64,000 nt of DNA, taken from the NCBI GenBank assembly GCA_965153455.1, contig OZ234494.1:2728001-2792000 (forward strand), read 5' to 3'. This stretch comes from Sphagnum compactum (taxonomy: Eukaryota; Bryophyta; Sphagnopsida; Sphagnales). A model generated the notes under the pieces. It saw nothing but the letters and a program-made list of their open reading frames with translations, ran no database searches and was not told the DNA's origin. This document shows, one piece after another, positions 34,873-48,390 of the stretch; position 1 is the stretch's first letter; each line of letters opens with the position of its first letter. The translations under genes and the position numbers were made by a program.

Positions 34873-35457
34873 GGTTAGTCATTACAGTCGATGGCCATCG
34901 ATACACATCCTCTCTTCTTCACTACTGGCCCCCCGGATTCTCACATACGTAAATTACATCGTGACCGTCGAGAGATGAATCTGAACGGTTACATTAAGGC
35001 TCAAATTAGGTTTCGAAGGCCCGTACATGCACTCGCTCACATCGTGGCCGTGGAATCAGAGGAATCGACGGTGATAAGATGGTTAGGGAAGCTGTGCATG
35101 GGGTACCATGGACGCCCATATCGTCTCCATCGCGGTGGTAGAGCGAAGAGCGTGTCCTCCGAAGAGCAGCGGAGGAAGCCAAACAAATTGCAAGCGTTGC
35201 AAGCGTTGCAAGCGTTGCAATTTTGTGAATTTTGTATTTCGCTTTGTTGTCTGCCTTTGTCTGGAGGAATTGATTGCTGCGGCGTTTGGAGTTGGACTAG
35301 AATTTTCTTGAATTTTTTTTCTCCTTCGGTTTTTGTCTGGTTTTTGTTTTCGCGGATTCTTTTCTGGAGCGTTCGTTCCTTAGGAGGTAGAGCAGTTTCT
35401 TTTCGTTTTTCTTCCTCTTTCGGTTTTTTTTTTTTGCTTTCGGCGTCGTTTTGCACT

Positions 35458-37111
35458 ATGGCGACCTCTTGTATCGCCTTCGCGGTGGCTACCGGCTCGT
35501 GTGCGGTCGTGTCCGGACGGGCAGAAGTGAAGCCGGCGGGAAAGGTGAATGTGGATGCGGTTCCTATGTCCGTCGTTGTTTCCCGTCTGTCATTCAATTG
35601 CTGCAGCAGTAGCAGCAGCAGCAGCAGAAGGAGCAGCAGGAGGTCTCTGAGGAGCACTACCGTCTCCGTGTACGCGTCGGAAATCGAGGATGAGGAGCTT
35701 GCCTCGGGTGGGATTGTGGAGCCGTCTGGTGAAGGTTCTGACGAGGAGTTGGTTTCCCCCCTGGCTACTGATGCCGATGATCCCCTCAACTTGAACGCCA
35801 TCGCTTCCCCGGAAGCTCCTGAGGGCTCAAAGCTGTACGTCGGAAACTTGCCATGGACCTGTGATAGTCAACAATTGGCGGAGGTCTTCCAAGACTGCGG
35901 AAGTGTTGAGCTTGTTGAGGTGCTCTTTCGAAACCTCTTCTTGTTTCCCTTGCAGTACAAAGTAGACATCTATATGTATCCGCACATCTTGAATTGTCTA
36001 CTCATTCAATGCAGCCCGGACATCCTATGGTTGGACTGTTGATATTGACGATGTACCAGTCATTCCAGACAAGATGTGTTCTACGTAAGTATAGGTGCAT
36101 GTTTCACTCTACTCGCATGGCGATCGACAGACCTGCCTTCTGCGAGTTCTTAGTAGATTTGACAAATCTCCAACTGAAGACTGTTTTCTTCGTGTTTTCT
36201 ACAGTTGAGGTCTTCACTGTTCAGAGCACGGTGACCACAGTAGTCTCGTAGCTTTAGTCTAATAGCCATTTATTCTGGGTGTATTTTCAGGTTATATATG
36301 ACAGAATAACTCAAAGAAGTCGCGGATTTGCCTTTGTCACGATGAGCACAGCTCAGGATGCCATCGCTGCCATCGAGAAATTGGATGGAATGGTATGTTC
36401 AACATAATCATCAATCCCTATTTTGCATCAAGCTGGGCTGTTTTTTGATTGTCCTCATTATGTTGAGTTACTTGATTGTGGTATTTCATCTGGAAATGTA
36501 ATTGTGAGCCTTTTTTTCTCCAGGACTTTGGTGGGAGAATTTTGAAGGTGAACTTCCCTCAAGCACCAACAAGAGAGCCAAGGACAAGCAGCTACAATAA
36601 TAGCCCTCCACGTAGAGAAGGTGGTGGTGGGTACAACAATCCCAACAAACTTTTTGTGGGAAATCTTTCCTGGAATGTGGATGATGTCACCCTCGAAACT
36701 ATTTTCAGCGACTATGGAAAGGTTTTGGAAGCAAAGGTTATTAGTGATCGTGAAACTGGGAGGTCAAGGGGCTTTGGATTTGTGACTCTAGCTTCTGCAG
36801 ATGAAGTGACTGAAGCAATCAACAACTTGGATGGAGCTGTAAGTCTTTCTTCAGATTTTCTCACTCTTGTGGTTTCAGTTAACAGCTCTCATGAAAGGGG
36901 TTTCTGTTTAGAGAGGGTCTGATCTTTGTAGGGATGTTATATGCAGTCTACTTCATCATGAATATGCAAGGGTCCTCCCTGATTTTGATGTGCTTCTGAG
37001 CTTGAATTCTGAAGCTTCGTACCATTTTTCTTGTTCCAACAGGAGCATGATGGAAGACAGTTACGAGTGAACTTGGCAGGAGAGAAGCCTCCAGCAAGGG
37101 GCGGATACTGA
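35458..37111 (+). CDS. chloroplast RNA-binding protein with two RRMs (cp29/cp31-like), 315 aa
   Basis: A nuclear-encoded plastid ribonucleoprotein; by family it binds chloroplast mRNAs and supports their stability, processing or editing. Exons: 35458-35919, 36291-36392, 36524-36838, 37043-37111, all phase-0 joins, 948 nt. The chosen start MATSCIAFAV opens a Ser/Arg-rich transit peptide of about 73 residues, then an acidic segment (EIEDEEL onwards) typical of cp29/31. RRM1 (about 126-200) has RNP2 LYVGNL and RNP1 RGFAFVTM; RRM2 (about 231-306) has LFVGNL and RGFGFVTL. The linker is short with a GGGGY patch, and the protein ends PPARGGY. The frame stays open upstream to 34891, but that extension contains 5'-leader features and lacks RNP-family similarity. 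A 9-bp repeat (GCAAGCGTT x3, 35192-35219) lies in the leader. Confidence 0.93.
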
Positions 37112-39499
37112 GTTAGTGCCATTGTGATTGTGAAAGAAACGTCCATGTGGTACTTCCTTTCAAAACTTAGCAGCACAACCTCTCAACTGCTTCGGAAGAG
37201 GATATGGCCACGAAAATGGTGAAAAGAGTTGATTGTAGAATTTGGGTGGTGCATGTGTTATGTAGAGTGCATCCAGAGTTTCTAGGAAAGAATGCCTTGT
37301 CATAGGTCCAGTACAATCATACTAGGGTTGTGCATTATCTGTCAAGTATGGGCTGTATGCTTTTTGAGGTCAAGGGTCTGTCAAGTATGGGTAGTATGCT
37401 TATTGAGGTCGGAGATATTTTTGTGTATCTGTTTTCTTTCAAGAGAAATAACCAGCTTCTGAATTCACAGCAATTGAGTTTATTTGGAAAGATTCAGCTA
37501 TTCACTAACCTTCAGTGAAAAGTACATCGTTTACTGCTCAAATTGCTTATGGCTCACTAATAGTCATTGTTCGTGAACTGACTCATTACTTATTGTCCAT
37601 GAATTTGTCATGCCACGCAAATTGTTCATACTTCTTGTATTGCAATGCTAAATCTGGCTTATCTGACAGTTTGATAGCTTGCTCTCCAGAAAGCCAGTGA
37701 GTATATGCTCTCAATTCAGCAATGCACAACTGTCAGAAAACTATATAAGAAACAAAGTTTATCATCACATGTTCATGTCACAGAGTTTGCTAGTGTTTGT
37801 GAAGTGACATGTGAAATACATTTTCATACTTGCACTTTGAAAGACAGGAAGTTTGTTGGTTTAACAAAGCATTTCAAGTGTCACAGAAGTTGTTGGGCTG
37901 GAAAGTTGTTTAAATTGCATGAATGCCTTATTTAAGTTCTTTCTTCCTACCATATTTGTTAATGGTAATGTTGTGACTTGAAAATGAGTGGGATGAGAAT
38001 TTTTCATTCACTTTTCTGCTTCAAATTTTTTGTTAGGTTTTCTTCAGTGAATCTATCTTTCAACTTTCACAACATAGGATCCGGAAAGTTCTGCAAGCTT
38101 ATATCATTACTTTGAGGTGTGTTGTGGGTAGGAATTTGTTGAGGGTTGATTGTGTTCTGCTGCACAATTAGGTTCCCTGTAAATTTCTAATGAATAATCA
38201 AAGAAAGAGAAATGCAAGCAATGACAAATCTAGATTCATTTTCCGGATCCTATGAGATGGTGGGGAGAACTTTTTAAGAGAGCCAATGCTTAATTTATGT
38301 GAGGAAGTAGTTTTTCTGTTTGTGAGGGTTGCTTGTGGAGATGCTTGAAATTAGGTCAAGTTTGTAAGGAAGTTTGATAAAAGTATCTGCAAGTACAAAG
38401 AGTGAGCATCATATTCACCATTCTTTGTCTTCAGTCTGGTGGGGGAAGTTTGATGCACTACAGGTGTTGTGCCAGAAAATTTGTGCTTGTTGAATTTGTT
38501 TTCTATCTAGACTATATTGGTCTGTTGTTGAATTGTGAAGAAAGGGAGTTATATAAATATAAGAAAAAGAATACGTGAATGCGGTCTGTGATTCATTTAG
38601 GGACTTGGAGATGGTCAGATTCCAAGTTCTTTGTTCATTGACATGTTTCAAGTGCGATAACAAGATTGAGGGATTGTTCACATAAGTGAAGATTGGATTG
38701 TGTTTGAAAAACATTTTTCAATGTGGCAAGATTGTGTTGAGGAAAGCTCATTGTAGTCACTAGAAGTTATATGTTTGCTTTGGGTTCTTGCCAAGAGCGG
38801 AGAAAAAGGTTCAGAGATGGGAATATAACACGAGGATCTGACAAGGACATGCAGAAGCTCCTTCAAATAGTTCATTCAATAATTTTATGAGGGAAGTTGT
38901 AGCACCAGTTCCAACAACTCTCATCATTTGTGTATCAAGTTTTGGTGCAATTAGAGTGATTGGATTGGATCTGATAGACAGCCGAAATAGGGGATTTGGC
39001 AATTAGCATTTAACATAGTGGATTCAATATAAGGTCGATGTGGATTTGGATGAAGATGCAAGATGGAATTTGTAGATGGGGGCAAAAGGCCCAATTCGAA
39101 GGAAGTCACTACTTTGTTCTTCAATTCGTTATTCCAATGTATGATGCACAAGATGTGGCACTAGGGTGGGGGATATTTGGATTTAGCATGTTGTAATTTC
39201 AAAGAGTCAATATGTCTAATTTTTCATTCTAGGCATGGAAGAATTGTTTTGATGTTGGCGATAGAATCATTAAAGTAAAATGTATAAGTTGCCAATCCAA
39301 ATTGTTGTGTTGGAGGGTTGGTAGGGATTTAGAAGGTGAGTATAAATGGAATTTTGAAGATGAAAATCATGTTATTTTTGCTTTCAAGCCTTTGGACTTT
39401 GGGCTAGTATCTGTCGGTGGTATTACTCTAGATCTAGATTGAGTTGATTTTGCATTGGAGAAGTTGACTAGATCATAGGAATGACAAGCCATAAGGGCA
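37112..39499. other. 3' flank of the RRM gene and spacer
   Basis: A 42-bp tandem duplication at about 37338-37412 (both units CTGTCAAGTATGGG...GTATGCTT) lies in or near the 3' UTR. No other gene is recognised; short open frames have no family features. Confidence 0.5.
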
Positions 39500-42400
39500 T
39501 GGATGAGTTGTTTTGGGGAAGAAATTTTGAAGATGTAATAGATTGGGTGGAGCATTTTGAAATGGTGGTTGAAGTATGAAACATTGATTAAGCAAAGTTG
39601 TTCAAGATTGTCCACCTTAACTTGATAGGTAAGGCCAAAGATTGGTACAAGAGATTTCCCATTAGTCTTGTTGATTGACAACAATGTGTGTTGAAATGGT
39701 TCAAAAATATGGGAGAATGGATCATGAAGACATAAAGGAGAGGTTAGATGCCATTAAATATGATTCAAAACCTATTATTATAGGCTTGAGAAATTGTTTA
39801 TTCATGGGAAGACTTAGATGCACGGGATAGAGGAGTTTTTTGGCCCATATGAGACTTGAGATAAGGAAGCAATGTGTGGTATGAGATTATATTCACATGG
39901 AAAATATGATAACAATTGCACTAGAAGTTGAATGTGTTTTAGCTAAATTAGGAAAAATTTCTTTTGAACCTCTAAAGGAAGAGCATGATGAAGATATATG
40001 CATTGTTTTAGTTGTGGAGAATGTTAAAGAGACAATTTTGACGAGTGTTTTAGAAAAACTACATAAATAGCTAGAGGAAAAATTTATAGAAAGATAGTTG
40101 CCTTGTTGAAAATAGTTTAAAAATTATTTAAAATCTCATGCTGAAAGTAGTCACAAATCATTAAAAATGTCTATTGAAATTCCTACTAGAAGTAATTGCA
40201 ATTTTTATAATTTCAAGAGGTAGATGAATTTTGATTGGTATTATTAACATGCCATTGGAAAGATCCTTCTAAGTGACACAAAATAGACATTTAAAAACAT
40301 CCATAAGGGTATCACCTTAGTGAATTTTGGACAATGACCAACTTGTGAAAGAACATTGGTTATTTTGCAAGGGGTAGTGACTTGCTCTTGAGGTTAACAC
40401 TACACCTACCAAATGGAGAATGCACATTTTTTATGCAGTTTTGTAAAAGTAATGGTACCTATTTTCAAGTTAATATTTAAGGCTTAGAAATAAAAACCTT
40501 TTCATCTTCTATTTCAGTTTTTAAAAATATTTTTGAGAAGATCACCACTTGAGGATTTTCAAATTTGTTTCCAAAACTTATATACTTGTTTGTAGGAATA
40601 CCGAAATACCTTCTTCCAAAACATTTCTTATTTTCAAATTCAAGTTGTGCATTGTTTTAGTGCTAATTATGTTGCAAAACTTTTAAATCTATTCGATCTC
40701 TCCCACTATTTATGGTACATACATCTACAATAAAAAATTAATTCAAATTCATTCAAGTTTGAGTATTTTCCTTCTTCTACTAAATTCATTCAATAATTTT
40801 TTGCCTACAAATGTTTTTCATATTTTGTGTTACAAAAGTTTCAAAACTTGTTTTGCTAGACTAAATAAAAAAGTAATGATTTTAATGAATCTCTCAATAA
40901 ATACTTTTAAACAAGGTGTTTCAATAAGCTTGGGAGCAAGTTCACCCATAAGCAACAATTCTACATATCAAATGTATAGATTCAATGATAATATTGCTAC
41001 ATCATGCCCACAAATAGGTGACATAAAGTTTAAATGTGTAAAATGTGGATATTGCTCAGGGATGAAACTTGCAAAAGACAAATGCATGGGGTATGTTGGG
41101 AAAGCATCATCTTTGTAACTACAAACTATCTTGAAATACTTGTGAATATTGAAAAAGTTATGTTGGAATAGGTGAATCAATTGTGTGGACTCAACATGAC
41201 ATCTTTTCATGAACATTTTTACCATGTTGAATGGTACCAATAGGTGTGCTTCCATCAAAATCGAGAATTTAAAAAATTGGATTGGAGATAATAATAGAAA
41301 TAAGAGACATGGAATTGGGCAAAGAAGGGACAATGAGGTCCAAGATCCTTATTCATTTTTGGTGGAGGCACACCTATAGGCACCTTTTATGAAAGGAAAG
41401 ATAATATTGTCTCTAATGGAAACCATCTTCATAATCCCAAAACAGTTGGAATACATGTGGAAAACCTAATCAAGCTAGTCAAGAAGAAAAGGATGAAGTA
41501 TTGTGGACAAATCATATGGCAATTACATCAAGAGCTCCAATAATTCACAAGATTTGTATAAACAAGAGCCATCAAAGTAACACCTTGCATCTACTAATAC
41601 AAATAAATATTCATTTGGTTGAAAGGTTAGTAGACATTGGGGCATCAATGTTCGTATTATCTATTATTTTAGTTAGGGAGTTGGGCATCATGTGTTTAGG
41701 AATGGAGTCATACAAAACAATGTCTATGGTTGTTACTCAAGCCTTTAGAAAAATTAGCAAGCTTATTGTTCATATTGGACAAGTGCAATGTAACATGAAT
41801 TTTATGATTCTCAACATCGACAATTATGATGATTTGTTAGGGCTAGATTTTTTCATCAAAATAGGTGATAGTGGACAATGAAAAGGGTATAATTCAAATG
41901 AAACAAGGCTTTTGGTGACAATGTCTAAATGCTACCTTTAAACATGGTGAACATGTTCCAAGTTGTGAATAAGAAGATGAGGCCTTTTTCTTTTCAAAAA
42001 CATTAAAATAGATTCAAAACATGTAATAAGGAGCCAAAAAAAGCCTCAGGTGTTAAACATAGTCAATCAAAATCACATATTTTTTATGACCATTTAAAAC
42101 CATAGCAATCATGACAAGTTCTAGACCTTTTCCCTTCATATAAATGTAAAGAACTTTAGAGTAAAAATTCATTTGATCTAATTTTAAGTTTTGATTTTAA
42201 TTTAAAACATTTGAAAATGTACACCTATTGCATCAGAAGAGTCAATTTTGCAAAGCATTATCAAAAGGACTCATATGATAAAAGAATTTTCATTGAAAAA
42301 AATATATACAATGAGAACATATTAGTCACATTAAAAAATATTCATAATTAAAAAAATGTGAAATTCTAAAACTTGAAAAATTCAAAGAATGTTTCAAAAT

Positions 42401-44810
42401 TGTTTCAAAATTTTAGAACTTCAAAAGTCCTTTACCACATACAAATGGGTTATAATGTACACGATGTATTGAAAAAAGTTATAACTTAGAGTATAATAAA
42501 ACTAAAGAATGTGAAAGTTTAATTTTTGGTAATGATTTCAAATGTTGATCATTTTTCAAGATGAAACATTCAATTTATAAGGAATCTACACCATTTTAAA
42601 GAAGAAAAAAAGTGATGCATTGGGGAAAATTTTAATATTTTTTAGAACAAGTTAAAAAAAATTCATTAAAAAATTCATTTGCATGTAAAGATTATTTCTG
42701 GGAAAAAAAACTTGCAATCCTTTTCCAAAATAATCCATTTGGCTTCTTGTTACATATTTTGACCTAGTAGTGTATAAGAGTTAGAAGATAAACTTAAGGA
42801 CATATAAATAAAACCATTGAATGTGATTTGCAAGAGACACTTCCACTTTGTGGTAACCCAATCCTTGAAAGGATGGTTTTAAAGTCATCTAATGATTGTG
42901 ATGACAATTCATAAATTCTTATGGATGCTATAAGAAAATACAAGTGAGGCTGAATAATTAACAAAATGTGAATTAAAAAAGTTGGTGCATATTGATGGTC
43001 CCTTGCAAATTATGAATTTAATCTTTAATGATCGAGCAAAAAATGCCATTGGAGGAAGCATATTGGATTCCAATGATCACCAATTGGCCAAGGTGTATGT
43101 TGATGAGGACAATACTGTAGAAACTAGATGTATGTAGCAACAAAACAAAGGCAAATGCTTGCACTATTTCAACTAGAAGAAATGGAAGATGGAATTTTTT
43201 ACCAAGTTTTTGAGCCGTGTATTAAAAATAATAAAAATAGATTGGTGGATGGAAATCAAATCCAAGATCAAAATAAATATAGAATTAACCTTAGAGGCTA
43301 AAAAACAAAGGCAACTGCTAGCATGATTTGATGATGTGTTCACTTAGCACAAAGGTGAATTATGATGTCATAAAGTGGGAGAATGTACAATAAAAACCCA
43401 AAGGTTTTTGCCATGCCAAAGAACTCCAAACCAATTATCATTTTGGGAGGAGATTGAGGTGGAAAAACAAATTGATGCCTTAGTGATGTTGGGTAAGATG
43501 AGGCCCATCAACTCATAATAAACATGTTGTGTTTCTTTAATAATAAAGGAAGTGGTAGTCACCACTTTTGTGGTGATTGTCATCCACAAAATCAACAAAC
43601 AAGAAGGGATGCATTTCCAATGCTATTAATTGACAATGTGTTGAATGCAATTGGGCAGGTTTGAGTGATTTTTTTTGCATTAGACCTAGAATTTGGGCTC
43701 TAGCACATTAAGATGGCTCCTAAAGACATAAAGAAAATTCTTTTGATAATCAAATCAAGGCTTATTGATTGGACAGTAATGCCATTTGGGTTGAAAAACA
43801 GAATTAGTACCTTTTTTCAAACTATAAGAAAAGTGTTCAAAAAGTACATGGACAAATTTTTAAAGGTGTTCTTCAATGATTTCGACCACAACCAATATTG
43901 GGCTAAACATTTAAAAGCACATCAAATGTGTGTTATAGAAGTTAAGGGAAGTCAATCTTAAGCATAACCTTAACAAATGTAGTTTTGCAAAGAAATCCAT
44001 TAGTTTCTGAGGTCATGTGATTAATAAAGAAGGAACCCAACCTAACCCTAGGAAAATAAAAATTAGAATTGAATTTCATGTGCCAACCATTGCTACTAAT
44101 GTTAGAGCTTTCTTGGGATTATTTGAATATTACAAACCTACGTCAAAGGTTATGTGCACATTTTGTTGTTTTTTTGTTTGAGTTTTAAAACAATACTCGA
44201 ATTTTTATCTAGAGTCTTGATTATTAAAAAGCCTTGAAACTATTGAAAGATGTTGCAATTAAACCCTAAACCCTAATCAAACCCTAAGCCTCTAATTTCA
44301 TTAAGATGTTTATTTTGGATGTAGATTGATACTCTTGGGGAGTGGGAGCCATTACATCAGAGGAGAGAATAAGTGAATATGTTATTACTTATGCAAGCAA
44401 GGAGCTTTCCCAAGTACATTCCGAGGTGATTCCATTGTATGGAAGGAAAGTGTTATGCATTCATATGGGGGATTTTCCATTTCCAAGAATTTTTGTATAG
44501 AACCCACTTCACAATACCTGTAAATCACACGTTGCTTGAATGGTTGGCAATAATGCCTAATGCATATGGAAAACATGAGATGTGAATAACTATGCTACAT
44601 GATTAGATTTTCAAAAATTGTCCATTGTGTAAGGTCAAGGCACACCAATTCAAATGCACTTAGTTCGAATTCAATGGACAAGTTTGCTAGGAATTTCAAG
44701 AAGAAATCTAAGTATGTCAATTGGGTGCAACAAGTAGTAGCCCAAATCAATGATTTGATTTGGATTAAAAACATATTAGTAAAAGGAGATCTATTGGGGG
44801 GCAAGAGCTA
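39500..44810 (+). pseudogene. decayed Ty3/gypsy retrotransposon (gag-pol remnant)
   Basis: Interrupted, frame-shifted plus-strand remnants appear in Ty3/gypsy order. gag: DVIDWVEHFEMVVEV and LIGKAKDWYKRF (39530-39650). Aspartic protease at about 41594-41870, with DIGAS for DTGAS and DLLGLDFF. Reverse transcriptase at about 43320-44150: IDALVMLGKMRPINS, DWTVMPFGLKN, and FLKVFFNDF where the YxDD-type catalytic pair is changed to ND. RNase H at about 44310-44480: ILDVDYSWG is partly preserved, with ITYASKELSQ. The HTNSNALSSN linker is at 44650. Stop codons are frequent and no integrase or LTR could be assigned. The element is inactive; its outer ends are unknown. Confidence 0.8.
44260..44290 (-). 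repeat. telomere-type repeat inside the retrotransposon remnant
   Basis: Three CCCTAAA-type units (AAACCCTAAACCCTAATC, then AAACCCTAAG) lie between the reverse transcriptase and RNase H remnants, where the polyprotein has no such sequence. They are therefore a later insertion. Confidence 0.75.
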
Positions 44811-46668
44811 AGTAGTTGTTGATGATAGGTGAATTTAAAGAGGAACTTGCAAAGGTGGTTGTAAGCTAGGGTTGCTCATTTTCGATAAATATGACACTAC
44901 ACAAAAGTTCATATGATAGCGTTAAAATGAAAATCTATTATGATGTCATTGGTTAAATGGAGAATGATATGGTGATTAATAACTAAAAAAGTCCATATGA
45001 AGAGAAGCCTTGCATTAAATTTATTTAAAACATATATTTAAAAAAGAAAGATAATTGAAATCCATCCAAAAAAGATAAAAAAGATGGACTATAAACATGA
45101 CCCATTTCAAACCATTCAAACATTCATAACTTTTTTTTTTCAAATGGGTAAGGATTTTCTAGCAAACTTTTAGCATTTATGTTCCTATTGCTTTAACATA
45201 TCATATATTGAGTCTCTATAAGATATCCTAATAAGTAAAGGATTTGCCTAGAGCATATCAAATGTAGGTTAATCAAGTTGTAGAAGCCTAATGCCATAGA
45301 GGATAGAAACTAGGTCTCCATTAAATGAGCTGGATAGTAGCTAGAGGTGGTTAGGAAGTGGTGGTTAGTGGCAGTTAAGAAGTAACTGCTTCCCAATGTG
45401 TAAAGAAAGACACAAAGATCAAAGAGGGGCTTGCAATTTGGAGAGATGGAGTAGGCGAACCAGGAAGATGTACTAATGTATATAATGGAAGAAATTTTCT
45501 TTCTACCTGAATGTGTGTAGATTGTGTACACTTGTGTATGTGGGTTGTGCAAAGAATCGCCCAACACTGCTTTGAACCCACGTTCCTTATGTGATAGCCA
45601 TTCCTACTGTCCTGATGCTGGACACAACGATGCTGCACATTCCCACCTCTACTGACACCTTCATTTACTTCTGGATTAAGTGTAGTATGCATGTGACTGC
45701 AAGATGACTCATCTCTGCATTGTTCTGTGCGGATTCCCAGTCTTCCAACAACTAAGCTATACAATGAAGTAGTAAGACAACTCAAGGTCTCTCCATCTTA
45801 TTATGTTCAGCTCTAAACCATTCCAAACACAAACTACCATGTACAAAACACATGACCACAGAACAAGAATACCAAACAGGCCCCTTGAACAATCTATTGC
45901 TCCATGTCTTCACTACAAAGTGGTGTTGACAATTCACTAGGATAAAAAGACTAGTCGCAAACCCCCTCCCCCCAAAAAAAAAAACCCCGTTGTTCAGTAA
46001 ATAAGAATGCAGAATGTCTTTCAGTAAAAAATTCTGCTCTGAATAATTTGGTGATCAGAAAACATGTATAAGAATCTCCTGGCATTGCCGGGGTTTGCAA
46101 TGCACTCAGATGGAGTTTTCTACTTTCTGCAGCCTACAATCTATAGTCTCTAGTTGAGAGCACAAGGAAGTGAATGCAATGTGCTGTCAATAGTCAATAC
46201 CTTTCAAAAGGAATGCCCTCCAAACTGCAAACCCTCTGATAGCATGAGGAAAAATGTTGTAAACAAACACAAAAGAAGCGCAAGTCTGTAACAAGCCACT
46301 CTGTTCTGCATTGTTGGCAGAGATGGTGAGATTATTTTGTACAACACGTATTGCAAAGCTAGTGATACACAGCTGCAGGCTAACCACAAAATCAGAAGCT
46401 ATTCTTATCATCTAAGACCTGTGTTGCTTCATGTCTACATGCCTAGCAAAGGTCAGCATCAGCACTGTCTTAGGGCATTAGCCTCAAACAAGTGCAAACC
46501 TCTGTCTGGTAAGTGCTCAAGCAAGTACCACCTTAGAGACTAATCTACATATACCTCTTGAAGCTCAAGAAGCTCAACAGAATCACAGCTATGTTGATGT
46601 TCAGTGAATAACACACCTTTCTCTTGGTCAGAAAGGGAAGAAGGTGCACAGATCAAGAGGTTGCACTA
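44811..46668. other. spacer and 3' flank of the rhomboid gene
   Basis: No recognisable gene. The right part (about 46150-46668) is probably the rhomboid 3' UTR. Open frames at 45310-45785 (-) and 46187-46411 (-) have no known features. Confidence 0.5.
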
Positions 46669-47502
46669 CTAAACCATGTTGCTCACTACATTGGATCCTT
46701 GTAAAGTGTAGGAGTTCCCTGTCCAACTTGCAGATGAATTTGCTGCAGCAACTGGGCCAACACTCGGCAAATCAGCATCAGCCACCGACTCAATCTCCAA
46801 AAAGGGTAAGTAAGATGCTGACGTGCGCTTCAAGCTTAAAACAGACCCTAATGCAATCCAGATTGCAAGGTTGATCAACCAGTAGTTAGTCATCCCTTGC
46901 ACTACACCCCAGCCTATTAAATAACCAATCACAATCCCTGACAAATGCCCAAGAAAGCTGGCTTGTGGAACAATTATTGATGTGAAGACGAGTGACTCGA
47001 ATGGTGCAAAGCTTATCGGAAGAGAGAGAAGACCAAAGATGTTGAGCTTCAAGGATGGTTGCTTCACTGATAAGACTGTCATCCAGCCAAAGACTACACA
47101 TGAGTAGCCAACTGCCGTCACACGCCTGAAGAATTCAAGATTAAATCTTGTGATGAGCACATGATACATCCCAAGTACAAGCACTCCAGAGAACAGGAGA
47201 AGAATTATGGAGTATTGTATGTAGTACTCAACTCCAAGATGATATTCCTGGATGCTTTCCACAACCCCAAGACTCCAAAGTGCACTGAGGTTGAAGATGA
47301 GATGGAGGAAACTTATGTGCGAAAAGGCGGAGGAGATGATCCTCCAGTGTTGTCCTTGGGAAACTACGTTCTCATAGCTCAATCCAACGTCCCCATATCT
47401 GATTCCCTTCTTCTGGATGTAGAACCATACCACACTGCAAATTGCAATGACGCAGGAGCTTGCTGGTTTGTCGATGATGTCAAATACTAAAAGACGGCCC
47501 AT
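46669..47502 (-). CDS. rhomboid-like membrane protein (RBL13 type), 277 aa
   Basis: An intramembrane serine-protease-family protein of plant endomembranes or organelles. The single-exon frame starts at ATG 47502 ([19 protein letters not shown]), matching the N-terminus of the plant RBL13 group. Hydrophobic segments fit six or more membrane helices: about 15-30, 66-80, 95-117, 130-146, 153-178, 183-200 and 206-224. Conserved features are [32 protein letters not shown] with Ser134 as candidate nucleophile, and SFLGHLSG with His186 as candidate base. The motif around Ser134 is GYSC instead of the classical GxSG, as I recall for this subgroup, so activity is uncertain. The tail after 235 is soluble and Ser-rich. 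Length matches the family. Confidence 0.93.
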   Translation of the reverse strand: MGRLLVFDIIDKPASSCVIAICSVVWFYIQKKGIRYGDVGLSYENVVSQGQHWRIISSAFSHISFLHLIFNLSALWSLGVVESIQEYHLGVEYYIQYSIILLLFSGVLVLGMYHVLITRFNLEFFRRVTAVGYSCVVFGWMTVLSVKQPSLKLNIFGLLSLPISFAPFESLVFTSIIVPQASFLGHLSGIVIGYLIGWGVVQGMTNYWLINLAIWIALGSVLSLKRTSASYLPFLEIESVADADLPSVGPVAAANSSASWTGNSYTLQGSNVVSNMV

Positions 47503-47552
47503 CTTGCCTTCCGCCCACCTTCCGAAACCTCCCCTTATTCTCCCAAAGGTTC

Positions 47553-47754
47553 AAACCCTAGGATCGGTCCATTCTTGAAGATGAAAGAGGAACCCAAAAA
47601 AAAAGAAAAGCCCGCATAGAAAAAACGTCTTCTCTGCAACCGTTGCAAATCAATCTTGGCGCAAAGAAGAAGAAGAAGCACTGAGACACTCTATCTCCGG
47701 ATCAACGCTCTAATAAGGAAGCATCAGACCAGAAACCCTAAATGCAAACCCTAG
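47553..47754 (-). promoter_or_regulatory. telo-box motifs upstream of the rhomboid gene
   Basis: On the gene's strand TAGGGTTTG occurs at about 47553-47561 and a pair CTAGGGTTTGCATTTAGGGTTT at 47733-47754, 50-250 bp upstream of the ATG. This is the usual position of plant telo-boxes. Confidence 0.4.
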
Positions 47755-48059
47755 TTTGGCATATGCAGGAAGCAAAAGTAGCTTCCCACATCGAATCACA
47801 TCCTCTACCGAAAATCGCGAGAATCTTCTTCTCAAACATTGAGCAAGCAAAATCCATTCCAGAACTTAGATTATTGCCGACCCAATCTCAATCGTCAAAT
47901 CCTTGAGTAATATTTGCGAGCGGCCCCATGAGCTGCAGAGCTAGATTTTTTTCCTTGTACAAAACCGATGGAAAACAATAGTCATGGAATGAAACAAAAG
48001 GATCTGCTTCTGCTGCTACTGCTGCGTACTAAATAATCTCGCATTCCGAATGTATGTCG

Positions 48060-48390
48060 ATCAGCCGTTAATGATCAAAAGCGAAGGTGGAGAGCGATGA
48101 TCGATCTCGTGTCGCAGCGTCGCTGGTGCAATTGCGCGCGCGCAAGAAAGTGAAAGTGCGGCAGTCTCCAAGTGACGATGTCGCAAGGGCGTTCCTTGGT
48201 CGCAAAGGGGACGTTTCTCCGGGTCGTTCAGGGCCGGGTGGGGGTTGGGGCCGTGTTCGCTGAGAGAGGGAACTGATCACAGAGAGTAAGTTCCCAAGCG
48301 AGGGGAACAGAACCCCAGACCCGGAAAGTTTCTTCCCCCCCTAGACCCGGAAATCTTTGACCCGGGAATTTTTCCTCTGGGGTCTGGTAG
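48060..48390. other. GC- and CpG-rich island
   Basis: About 330 bp rich in CG (GCGCGCGC, CGTCGC, CCGGGTC) between AT-rich flanks, 560-890 bp upstream of the rhomboid ATG. ACCCGG occurs three to four times (48318-48372). It may be the distal promoter or an upstream untranslated exon of the rhomboid gene; no protein is recognised. Confidence 0.4.

Noticed and set aside
34891-35457. In-frame N-terminal extension of the RRM protein
   Set aside because: The frame is open, but the stretch holds leader features (9-bp repeat, T-runs) and the family begins with a transit peptide like MATSCIAFAV; kept as 5' UTR.
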